From contig JANYBT010000004.1 in assembly GCA_025360645.1 (NCBI GenBank), positions 1-37,492 on the forward strand: a stretch of 37,492 bases of DNA, in the 5' to 3' direction. The notes under the pieces were generated by a model. The model saw only the letters and a list, made by a program, of their open reading frames with translations, was not told where the DNA came from and made no database searches. Both the position numbers and the translations under genes were made by a program. The stretch's first letter is position 1, and each line of letters begins with the position of its first letter. This stretch comes from Acidobacteriaceae bacterium. GTDB taxonomy: Bacteria > Acidobacteriota > Terriglobia > Terriglobales > Acidobacteriaceae. Shown here one piece after another: positions 18,656 through 24,905 of the stretch.

Positions 18656-19378
18656 TTACTTCTGGTCTTCGCTTTTCTTCATTTCCTCGACGCGAGCATG
18701 CTGGCCGGCATCCGCAACCGCTTTCATGAAGGCATCGGCACTGCTTGGGGTCGCCACCTTCCCCGAGAGGATGTTTCGGAACTCCATATGCTTGCCATAG
18801 ATGGCGCGGGTGGAATCGTCATCCTGTTGCACCACCGCACCTTCGAGGGTGAGGCCGGCGAATACCCCTTTGGAGCGGGAGTAAGTCAACACTTCCGTGT
18901 TCATTTTCCAATCGGTTCCGGCAGAAGCGTGACGACCCACCGGTCCCGCGGCCACCGATCCTTCTCCCGTAAGTTCGAATTTGCTGGAGAGCAAATGCTG
19001 CAGGCCCTGGTCGTTCATGACAAGCATGATCAAGTCCACGTCTTCCACGCCGATTTGCAGTCCCCAGCTTCCACCTCCCACGGATACGAAGGCAGGCGCG
19101 CTCCACCCAGTGGTAGTACGGCAGGAGGCGATACCCCGTCCGTGCTTGCCGCCGACGATGAAGCCGCCTTTTATCAGATCTGGGACGACGACGATGCACT
19201 TCGCACTTGCCAACACTTCGTCGGGGATTCCTTTGTCGGGCGCACTCATAACGGCGTGCAGCACATCGACAGACGATTGCAAGCGCGCGACTGAGTCTTG
19301 GCTGGAAGAGCCCGCCCAAGCCATCGTTCCAAATAAGCCAACGAGGGCCATTAGCGATACGGAAATTGCTTTTTTCAT
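18656..19378 (-). CDS. Exported SYLF-domain (Ysc84-like) lipid-binding protein
   Basis: 240 aa with a signal peptide (MKKAISVSLMALVGLFGTMAWA). The SYLF domain follows: IPDEVLASAKCIVVVPDLIKGGFIVGGKHGRGIASCR near residues 50-85, then GWSAPAFVSVGGGSWGLQIG, DLIMLVMN, the AAGPVGRHASAGTD region and a late YSRSKGVFAGLTLEGA. In eukaryotes SYLF binds phosphoinositides; in bacteria it appears in periplasmic or outer-membrane proteins of unclear role. It sits in a cluster of envelope genes. The start is ATG at 19378 with AGG in the leader. Confidence 0.9.
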   Translation of the reverse strand: MKKAISVSLMALVGLFGTMAWAGSSSQDSVARLQSSVDVLHAVMSAPDKGIPDEVLASAKCIVVVPDLIKGGFIVGGKHGRGIASCRTTTGWSAPAFVSVGGGSWGLQIGVEDVDLIMLVMNDQGLQHLLSSKFELTGEGSVAAGPVGRHASAGTDWKMNTEVLTYSRSKGVFAGLTLEGAVVQQDDDSTRAIYGKHMEFRNILSGKVATPSSADAFMKAVADAGQHARVEEMKKSEDQK

Positions 19379-19766
19379 AGAGGTTCCTTAAACTGCTGCG
19401 AGACTAAGAGGAAACAACTTCAGATGCGCTGCCTTAGCTCAGGAAACCTGAAAGAGAGAAAAGACCTTCTCGCTCTGCTTTGATGATCGCATCGGCCCCA
19501 CGCAATAGATGTTCTGAATTGCTCACTCTGGCTTTCCCCTCGCCTCCTGCAAGACCACGACCTCGAGCGGATTCTTTCGTGAATGTGAGCAATCCTGCAC
19601 AGTCTCCCGGCCCTGCTCCTGTCATCCTCATAGGGCTGGAGCGATACAATCATTGGGTTCTCAAGCATTTGGGTTCTCAAGCAATGGGTTCTCAAGCTCG
19701 CTCCCGCACCACGTTCATTTTCAGCCCAGGGTGTAGCGCTTGGGAGAAAGAGCGGAAGGCCACTGG
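19379..19766. other. Divergent intergenic region with short tandem repeats
   Basis: About 390 bp between the SYLF gene (minus) and the zinc-ribbon gene (plus). It contains a small palindrome TCAGG-AAA-CCTGA at 19439-19451, about 60 bp upstream of the SYLF start, and the tandem repeats at 19654-19697. No gene is visible. Confidence 0.5.
19654..19697. repeat. Three tandem copies of TGGGTTCTCAAGC
   Basis: The 13-mer TGGGTTCTCAAGC starts at 19654, 19670 and 19685 (periods of 16 and 15 bp), with similar linkers (ATT, AA). It lies 70-110 bp upstream of the zinc-ribbon gene. It may be a short slippage repeat or a multi-copy regulator site. Confidence 0.6.
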
Positions 19767-19970
19767 ATGCAACCTCGTTTTCGTTCGCTGCGCAGACTGT
19801 TCGCCGCTGTCGGCGAGGGTTTCAGCAGGGTTCTTGGAGGACTGAAGCCGTCAGCCAGCCGCTTCAAGGCGCAGCGGATGTGTCCCTCTTGTGGCATGAT
19901 CACCCCGCGCAGCAATTTATTGTGTCTGGAGTGCGGCCACACTCTCACCCAGAAGGCTCCCATCCCGTGA
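19767..19970 (+). CDS. Small zinc-ribbon protein
   Basis: A 67-aa protein with a basic N-terminal half (MQPRFRSLRRLFAAVGEGF) and a C-terminal zinc ribbon, CPSCG-x10-CLECG, near residues 38-57. The four cysteines in C-x2-C...C-x2-C spacing would bind one Zn ion. No catalytic domain is present; it may bind nucleic acid or protein. ATG at 19767 has GGAAGG about 8 nt upstream; TTG at 19740 in the same frame is an alternative. It is one of only two plus-strand genes in this minus-strand block. Confidence 0.6.
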   Translation: MQPRFRSLRRLFAAVGEGFSRVLGGLKPSASRFKAQRMCPSCGMITPRSNLLCLECGHTLTQKAPIP

Positions 19971-20126
19971 GAAGAGTACAATTTTTCGAAGTTTGCAATC
20001 CGGTTCAGCATCGCGGACGCGACCGGGACAGACTTCAAAAAGCAGCATCCTTACTGGTTCTTCGGGATCGCTCTCGCTGAGACCGGAACCCTTGAAGATC
20101 CTCACATTTTGCACAGGAGAATAAAC

Positions 20127-20273
20127 ATGCTTTGGACGATCGTCGTGGTTCTTGCCATTTTGTGGCTTCTGGGTTTTAGCATGCATGTGGGTGGAGGCCT
20201 TATCCACCTTCTGCTCGTCATCGCCCTGGTGGTGGTCGTGATCAACTTGTTGAGCGGTCGCCGGGCAGTCTAG
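20127..20273 (+). CDS. lmo0937-family small membrane protein
   Basis: A 48-aa protein: MLWTIVVVLAILWLLGF, a short polar turn (SMHVGGG), then LIHLLLVIALVVVVINLLSGRR. The two spans, the LWLLG motif and the ending INLLSGRR are those of the lmo0937 family, a group of unknown function. AGGAG lies about 8 nt upstream of the ATG. A strong terminator follows 110 bp downstream. Confidence 0.85.
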   Translation: MLWTIVVVLAILWLLGFSMHVGGGLIHLLLVIALVVVVINLLSGRRAV

Positions 20274-20382
20274 GTCATACCGCGTCAGACAAGTTGCATC
20301 TGGTGGAGCGGTAGAATTTTATGGATTCTCCCGGGCCATCGCTGTCCGTCGCTCTCCCAATCACAAAGCGATTGAAATAGTG

Positions 20383-20419
20383 AAGCCCCGTTCATGCGGT
20401 TGAACGGGGCTTAATTTTT
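20383..20419 (+). terminator. Rho-independent terminator
   Basis: AAGCCCCGTTC pairs perfectly with GAACGGGGCTT (11 bp) around an 8-nt loop, followed by AATTTTT. It ends the transcript of the lmo0937-type gene, whose stop is at 20273. The A-run preceding the stem on the other strand is weak, so it acts mainly on the plus strand. Confidence 0.85.
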
Positions 20420-20654
20420 GTGGGGCTGTGGCTGGTAGGGGTGGCGGCCTGCTCAGATCGATATCGGCCGCGGGATCAAAATTTGATCGTTCCGTTCCGG
20501 ACGCTCTGCCATACTTCTGCTGAGAATGGGCTCGCTTTGCCGTAGGGTACGGGTGCAAGCTCTGCCGATCGGTGGCCTTCTCTACCCTCACGTGTCGCGC
20601 CCGGGCGAGGTGCTTGCCTGGGTCGACCACTGACCCTTGCATTGGCACCCGACG

Positions 20655-21008
20655 GTCCATTGGAATTAAGTAGAAAGTGAACGGCGGCCCACACGAAATG
20701 CGGACCGTCAGAGGTCCGCTACCATAACGTCCACGGACTTCAGTGCGTCTTCCGGCAATTCCAAAGGGTCCGCCACCATGACGATGGGAATTTTCGATAG
20801 GATTTGTTTAATCTCAGACGCGGACAAATGCGCCGTCAAGCAAACCCAATTGGTACTCCAGAACAATTGCATCCACGCTCTGGGACGAGAGCAGCCGAAG
20901 ACCTTCGTAGCCGGTGCTGGCGGTCAAGAATCGGTATCCGTGTTCCCTCAACAGGCTCAACTGAGCCGGGTCCCGGCGAATGCAAAGTAGTGTGCTGTTC
21001 GTCGCCAT
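20655..21008 (-). pseudogene. Frameshifted response-regulator receiver domain gene
   Basis: The first part reads MATNSTLLCIRRDPAQLSLL and continues through LTASTGYEGLRLL and VDAIVLEYQLGLLDGA, a CheY-like receiver fold in which the usual phospho-Asp region is altered (VLEYQLG). After A-F-V the frame breaks near 20819-20824 (one extra C). The next frame continues SEIKQILSKIPIVMVADPLELPEDALKSVDVMVAD. A second one-base shift near 20713-20716 leads to SDGPHFVWAAVHFLLNSN, the usual end of this receiver family. Three frames thus add up to one normal 115-120 aa protein. Two separate shifts argue for a true pseudogene rather than one sequencing error. The second shift lies inside a perfect 7-bp inverted repeat (GCGGACC/GGTCCGC). 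Confidence 0.75.
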
Positions 21009-21071
21009 GGCCTCAGGTGTGCAACTAGCCGTCCTATGAGTGCCGTTCAACAACATTGTTAGTCACGAATG

Positions 21072-21131
21072 AAAAACGCCCCGGGCGCCAAGCTCCACAG
21101 ATCGGTTGATCTGCGGAACGTTGGCGCGCCC
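21072..21131 (-). terminator. Terminator of the Gln-rich protein gene
   Basis: A long imperfect hairpin: the outer arms GGGCGCCAA and TTGGCGCGCCC, the inner CAGATC-GGTT-GATCTG. Read on the minus strand it starts 20 bp after the 21152 stop and ends in a run of five T (21076-21072). Confidence 0.7.
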
Positions 21132-21151
21132 ACGGGTACCACCCTCACTCT

Positions 21152-22117
21152 CTAGCGAAGCGATTCGAAGTTCAGAATCTGACCCAAGATCCCACCGAGA
21201 ATGCTATACGAGCCGTTGGAATAGCGACCATATCGATAGCGGCTCTCAAAGCCGTCTTGATACCCGCGCTGAAAGCCTTCGCGGAAGTAGTAGTTGTATT
21301 CATTTTGGTCCACGTAATACCCGGTGTAGCCATAGTTCGCGTCCTGATAGGCATACGCATCGCGGTAGTTGGAACGCCAGTGATCCTGCCGGTCCGCCTG
21401 TCCGGTGCGGAAACCTTCTGCGTAGCCGTAGTTCACGGCCCGACGGAGCAAGTCAGCCCGGTACTCATTCGCCTCATAGTAGTTGCCGCCACGATAGTAC
21501 CGGTAGATCGGAGCGGTGTAGAAATACGGATCATTTTCGTAATCGTGTTCACGGTCCTCGTCGAAGCGTGCTTGCTGCTGCCGCATGCGCTCCAGGTAAT
21601 CTTCCTGGAAGCGATACTGGGCTTGGCGATGTTCTTGCTGCAGCCGCGCCGCTTGCTGCTGGGCCGCCTGCTGCCGCTGCTGCTGATCACCCTCGTGTTG
21701 GCGGTACTGCGCTACCCGCTGTTTCTGCTGCGCTATGAGCTCCTGCTGACGCTCCTTGGACAACCGTTGTTGCTGTTGCGCCTGCGCGTTTTGTTGCTGG
21801 TGCTGTTTGTTCAAGTCTTGCTGTTGCTGTTGTTTTCGCTCGGCCTGCTGTTGCTGCTGATCCTTTTGCTTCTGACTCTGGTCCTGTTTTTGCTGCTGAG
21901 CGCGATCTTGCTGTTGTTGCTCCTTCTGTTGTCGTGCGCGCTCCTGCTGTTGTGAATCGGGCTTAGCCTGCTTTTCGCCCTTCTGCTCCTCGGGCTTGGC
22001 TTGCTCTTCGCGCTTGGTCTGGGGCTCCTGCGGGTCCTGCTGCGCATAGGCAGGAACGATGGTGATTGCAATCAGACACAACAAGACTGCGGTGCCGGTG
22101 ACTCCAAATGTCTTCAT
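21152..22117 (-). CDS. Exported glutamine-rich protein of unknown function
   Basis: 321 aa with a signal peptide (MKTFGVTGTAVLLCLIAITI...AYAQ). Residues 25-180 are almost entirely Gln, Lys, Glu, Arg and Ala, with runs of up to five Gln, probably extended or coiled-coil. The C-terminal 130 residues are rich in Tyr, Asn, Arg, Asp and Gly, with YGYAEGFRTGQADR and YYFREGFQRGYQDGFESRYRYG, which resemble the repeating YxxGxxxGxxD segments of exported soil-bacterial proteins. I recognise no named family. The low-complexity codons (CAG/CAA) make this stretch prone to length change. It is followed by a good terminator. Confidence 0.7.
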   Translation of the reverse strand: MKTFGVTGTAVLLCLIAITIVPAYAQQDPQEPQTKREEQAKPEEQKGEKQAKPDSQQQERARQQKEQQQQDRAQQQKQDQSQKQKDQQQQQAERKQQQQQDLNKQHQQQNAQAQQQQRLSKERQQELIAQQKQRVAQYRQHEGDQQQRQQAAQQQAARLQQEHRQAQYRFQEDYLERMRQQQARFDEDREHDYENDPYFYTAPIYRYYRGGNYYEANEYRADLLRRAVNYGYAEGFRTGQADRQDHWRSNYRDAYAYQDANYGYTGYYVDQNEYNYYFREGFQRGYQDGFESRYRYGRYSNGSYSILGGILGQILNFESLR

Positions 22118-22298
22118 AATAGTATTGCCTCACATTTCAGAGTAAGCGGGTTGGGAGTTGCTTGACTGTCTCCTTTTGACCACTTTCAACAAGGGAAGAA
22201 GTCGCGGCAGTACCTCCGATTGGGGCATTTTCGCGATCTTGCCTCAAACGAATTTTACGTCGAAACCTTTGGCATCGGCTAGCGATTGTCGAGTAACT

Positions 22299-22526
22299 TC
22301 AGCCTTTCAACCCTCCGCTGCGCCCACCGGCGATGCTCAGCGCGATGCCGCCCACAATCAGCACGGCGCTAATCACCGGCGACACCCGTTCGCTGTGGGT
22401 GGTCTGCACTCCGAGGTTAACGCCTCCAGCTCGAATTCCCTCGGTCTGGGTACGGGGAATCGGCACCACCAAAGACAAGACTCCAAGCGAGATTAGCAGC
22501 AGGCCTGCAAGTAGCAGCATTTTCAT
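22299..22526 (-). CDS. Small two-span membrane protein
   Basis: 75 aa: an N-terminal hydrophobic segment (MKMLLLAGLLLISLGVLSLVV), a polar middle (PIPRTQTEGIRAGGVNLGVQTTHSER), and a second span (VISAVLIVGGIALSIAGGR). The layout resembles DUF3185-type small membrane proteins, but I am not certain of the family. ATG at 22526 has AAGGA about 8 nt upstream; the frame extends to 22559 without a good start. It lies in the same strand and cluster as the other short envelope proteins. Confidence 0.65.
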   Translation of the reverse strand: MKMLLLAGLLLISLGVLSLVVPIPRTQTEGIRAGGVNLGVQTTHSERVSPVISAVLIVGGIALSIAGGRSGGLKG

Positions 22527-22764
22527 AGCGAGTCCTTGCGACGGCGTTCCTGCCGTCATGTTTTATTCTGAACACTTGCGCCCAGAAAACTTTGCACAAT
22601 TGCTCAGTCGACCCTTCGGGCAGATTCCAACAACTTAAGAAGCTCACCGGCTGCCAGCTTGGGCGTGCTCGGGTCAGCAGCCGTGAGCCACCGTTCTCCT
22701 TACTCAGTTGCTAATTTCAGGAGTAAAGGTTTTCACGATGATCCAACTTGCGAAAGCGGAAAAC

Positions 22765-22780
22765 TGTTCAACATTGAACA
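22765..22780. promoter_or_regulatory. Palindrome TGTTCAA-N2-TTGAACA
   Basis: TGTTCAACATTGAACA: perfect 7-bp arms around CA. A near-identical element stands at 23230-23247, and half-matches at 23031-23050 and possibly 22590-22607. All are in non-coding DNA around small membrane protein genes and the CRP/FNR gene. Probably sites for one regulator. Confidence 0.55.
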
Positions 22781-22822
22781 CTATTCCTGCCGTTCGAGTT
22801 TCCCTGAACCGCTGCACCGCGT

Positions 22823-22963
22823 TCAACCTGTGCTCAGCAGCCTCATTGTCAGTCTTATTAATTCTACCCACAAGAAGACGCTGACGGCGAAAGCCCCGCT
22901 GATTCCTGCGAGTTTGCTCAACGACCACACACCGTCTTCCACGATGAGTTCTCGATTCCCCAT
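22823..22963 (-). CDS. Possible 46-aa single-span membrane protein
   Basis: MGNRELIVEDGVWSLSKLAG, then one hydrophobic span (ISGAFAVSVFLWVELIRL) and a short end (TMRLLSTG). The frame opens upstream to 23014, but ATG at 22963 has a purine-rich GGAAGGCAAGGGG just before it. No family is recognised. Support comes from the membrane span, the ribosome-binding site and the setting among similar short genes; the evidence is thin. A candidate operator half-match lies about 70-85 bp upstream. Confidence 0.4.
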   Translation of the reverse strand: MGNRELIVEDGVWSLSKLAGISGAFAVSVFLWVELIRLTMRLLSTG

Positions 22964-23030
22964 GGCCCCTTGCCTTCCTACTGACCAAAAACATCTTCCC
23001 ATTCCCATTTTCAATAGCCAGACACGGAAA

Positions 23031-23050
23031 GCTGTTCAATACTGCTCAGC
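23031..23050. promoter_or_regulatory. Degenerate copy of the TGTTCAA palindrome
   Basis: Read on the minus strand, CTGAGCAG-TA-TTGAACAG: the right arm equals that of the sites at 22765 and 23230, and the left arm is degenerate. It is placed 68-87 bp upstream of the putative 46-aa gene. Confidence 0.35.
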
Positions 23051-23146
23051 CCTGGCTTTTTTATGAGCCGATCGGGATTGAAGGTAGAAGCCGGCCAACG
23101 GCGGAGGAGATTTCTTGACCGCACGTCCCCGCTACTTTGCGGCAAC

Positions 23147-23175
23147 AAAAAAGCCGCCTGTTGAGGTCGGGCGGC
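23147..23175 (-). terminator. Rho-independent terminator downstream of the CRP/FNR gene
   Basis: On the minus strand GCCGCC, an 11-nt loop, GGCGGC, then six T. It is 117 bp after the regulator stop codon at 23292. It would end that transcript, or a short RNA starting near 23230. Confidence 0.75.
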
Positions 23176-23229
23176 ACGACGGATGATGGGATGAACCTGA
23201 TTTGATTATCAACAATCGAACTGAGAAAG

Positions 23230-23247
23230 CTGCTCAAAATTGAACAG
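23230..23247. promoter_or_regulatory. Palindrome CTG(C)TCAA-N2-TTGAACAG
   Basis: CTGCTCAA-AA-TTGAACAG: 7 of 8 arm positions pair. It lies between the regulator stop (23292) and the terminator at 23147-23175, an unusual place for an operator of a known gene. Confidence 0.5.
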
Positions 23248-23291
23248 TCCGTGATTTTTATTTACACCCGCTTACTCTTGAAGGAAGGGGG

Positions 23292-23990
23292 CTAAGCGCT
23301 CTCGTTATCGGGATTCACATCGTGGAGGACGACGTTCAGCAGCGAGCTGTGAACTTCCAACGAACCGTTGTAGTGAATGAAACCCAATTTTCGAAACCGG
23401 TTCATGAAGAAGCTGACCCGCGAACGCGTTGTGCCTACCATTTCGGCCAGGGTCTCCTGACTGACCTTGGTGACCACCTTCTCCGGCACTCCGTCCTTGC
23501 CAAAGTGAGCCAGCAGCAGCAAGATACGGGCCAGTCTCTTTTCGCTGGAGTTGAACAGGTGATCGACCAGGTCCTCTTCGTAACGGATGTTCCGCGCCAG
23601 CAAGTAGGCAACGAAGAGATCGGAAAACGTATGCTCGCGATGCAGCGCATCCATCATCGCCCTCTTCTCGATGCGCATCAGTTGACAATCTGTCATTGCG
23701 GATGCGGACCCCATCCGAAGAAGCTGCCCTGCCAGCGCCCCTTCTCCAAAAAAGTCTCCCTCGCCCAAAATGCCGATGGTGGCACCTTTACCCGCCTTGG
23801 ACACGACGGTGAGCCTGATCTTGCCTTTTTGGATGTAGAAAAGGGAGTCCGCCAAATCCCCTTGGCCATAGACCCCTTTCCGCTTGGAAACGGCGAGCTG
23901 CCTCCTGCCGTCACCAATGGTGGCCAGGAAGGCGTTAGGGTCGAACTCGCGGATTTTTGGGACCGCCTTGAGGGGCGTCATAGCGTTCAT
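23292..23990 (-). CDS. CRP/FNR-family transcriptional regulator
   Basis: 232 aa. Residues about 20-140 form a cyclic-nucleotide-binding-like beta barrel (FYIQKGKIRLTVVSKAGKGA, then ILGEGDFFGEGALAG), followed by the dimer helix and a winged helix-turn-helix with SQETLAEMVGTTRSRVSFFMN at about 177-197. No N-terminal FNR cysteines are seen, so it is not an iron-sulfur oxygen sensor. In the recognition helix the Arg of CRP is kept, but the Glu that reads the core G:C pair is Ser. Its target therefore probably differs from TGTGA or TTGAT. ATG at 23990 has GGGAG upstream. It is the only DNA-binding regulator in the window and sits next to the unusual palindromes. Confidence 0.92.
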   Translation of the reverse strand: MNAMTPLKAVPKIREFDPNAFLATIGDGRRQLAVSKRKGVYGQGDLADSLFYIQKGKIRLTVVSKAGKGATIGILGEGDFFGEGALAGQLLRMGSASAMTDCQLMRIEKRAMMDALHREHTFSDLFVAYLLARNIRYEEDLVDHLFNSSEKRLARILLLLAHFGKDGVPEKVVTKVSQETLAEMVGTTRSRVSFFMNRFRKLGFIHYNGSLEVHSSLLNVVLHDVNPDNESA

Positions 23991-24339
23991 GGCATACTCC
24001 CAGTTTCCAATCGGCGCAATTTAATAATAGAGCAGAAAAGTTCGCTCCTCCAGTGCCGGGATCTGGCACAGAGTATTTTTGCCCTATTCACTCGATCGCT
24101 TATGAAATGGCGGCTCGGAAGTTTCTGTTGCCGTCGCTTCTATTTTCCAGCTTAAACTTCATGCGTTTCAGGGCGAAATAGGGGGAAACCTGTATTTTTA
24201 GTAGCCGTGTGCGGTACGACAACGGGAGCCGATTTCGGGCGAAAGGCAAGAGGCTGCGGTTGCAGGACGTTGTGCTCAAACGCAGGAAAGGCACCCTGCT
24301 CCGGTGTGCCAAAAGGTGGGCTGGCGTCCCTCCATGCGA
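23991..24339. other. Intergenic region
   Basis: About 350 bp between the small zinc-finger gene and the regulator start. It must carry the regulator promoter. I see no clear gene, repeat or RNA. Confidence 0.5.
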
Positions 24340-24492
24340 TCATCGTTTTCGACTGGAGGGACTAGCCGGTTCGCTCGCCTCGTCCGGCCCAACCAAGCGC
24401 CGGTCTCGATGAGGATCAGTTCGCGTTTGGCCGGTGCCGAGTTCACATTTCTCGCCAGGCTTAGCCCCGCAGGTGGGACAACGAATCGACAT
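24340..24492 (-). CDS. Small zinc-finger protein (CPxCGAxPGxxC...PHxDR)
   Basis: 50 aa: MSIRCPTCGAKPGEKCELGT, then GQTRTDPHRDRRLVGPDEAS. The C-P-x-C-G-A-x-P-G-x-x-C motif plus the later P-H-x-x-R is a small zinc-binding module found alone or inside actinobacterial and phage proteins; its job is unknown. ATG at 24492 follows AGAGAAG. Two copies of a TGGTCA-N4-TGAC palindrome lie upstream, at 24501-24516 (next to the start) and 24559-24574. This suggests the gene is tightly regulated. Confidence 0.65.
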   Translation of the reverse strand: MSIRCPTCGAKPGEKCELGTGQTRTDPHRDRRLVGPDEASEPASPSSRKR

Positions 24493-24500
24493 CGCTTCTC

Positions 24501-24516
24501 TGGTCATGGGTGACAT
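24501..24516. promoter_or_regulatory. Degenerate TGGTCA-N4-TGACCA palindrome (copy 2)
   Basis: TGGTCA-TGGG-TGACAT, 4 of 6 bases of the right arm kept. It is 9 bp upstream of the zinc-finger start and overlaps its ribosome-binding region, so binding there would block expression. Confidence 0.35.
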
Positions 24517-24558
24517 GGGTGCCATGCGATCATGGTGCGTCTTTGCTCAACAGAAAGC

Positions 24559-24574
24559 TGGTCAATTGTGACCA
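24559..24574. promoter_or_regulatory. Palindrome TGGTCA-N4-TGACCA (copy 3)
   Basis: TGGTCA-ATTG-TGACCA: perfect 6-bp arms and the same 4-bp spacer as the site at 12763-12778. It stands 67-82 bp upstream of the zinc-finger gene. Confidence 0.5.
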
Positions 24575-24608
24575 AGCGACGCAAATCATGGGAATCGCTG
24601 CACGCAGA

Positions 24609-24661
24609 GAAAAGAATGGCTCCTCAGGTAGGACTCGGACCGACAACCCTCCGGTTAACAG
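24609..24661 (-). repeat. Relic copy of the tRNA-Asn 3' half (att-like)
   Basis: These 53 bp match 26621-26673 at 51 positions. They cover the tRNA-Asn from the anticodon loop to the CCA end plus about 8 bp beyond. The two differences fall in the T-arm and break one T-stem pair. The 5' half of the tRNA is absent. Same orientation as the intact gene, 2.0 kb away. This is the layout left by an element that integrated at a tRNA 3' end. Confidence 0.75.
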
Positions 24662-24905
24662 TTGCAGGCTAGCCGGATTTTTACCGATGACTGCGGTTGT
24701 ATCACGCGTGCTCGTAAGGGGCGTTTATCAGACGTCCCACATGCCATCCCAGTGCGCCCGTTTACTTCTGTTTGCTGCTCAAGGGTCCCCGGTATTTTCC
24801 CCCGGGTATCGTTCTCGCCGGATTTGGCGCGTTCAGGCACTTTCTGTATGGGGAACGGAAAGTCCTTTATTCCCCTTCGCGCTGATTTCGACGGTAGAGA
24901 GTCTG
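24662..24905. other. Intergenic region next to the tRNA relic
   Basis: No gene is visible. It contains TTTATTCCCCTTCGCGCTG at 24866-24884, repeated with one mismatch at 25786-25804, so the pair brackets the GloVer-repeat gene. Confidence 0.5.

Noticed and set aside
21257-21955. Leu/Val-rich plus-strand frame that looks like a membrane protein
   Set aside because: It is the complement of CAG/CAA runs in the Gln-rich gene, which read as Leu on the other strand.
22704-23039. 111-codon minus-strand frame across the palindromes
   Set aside because: No family-like sequence, and it runs through the perfect palindrome; the 46-aa frame inside the same span is a better candidate.
24617-24661. Second functional tRNA-Asn gene
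   Set aside because: Only the 3' half is present; the acceptor 5' strand and D-arm are missing and the T-stem has a mismatch.
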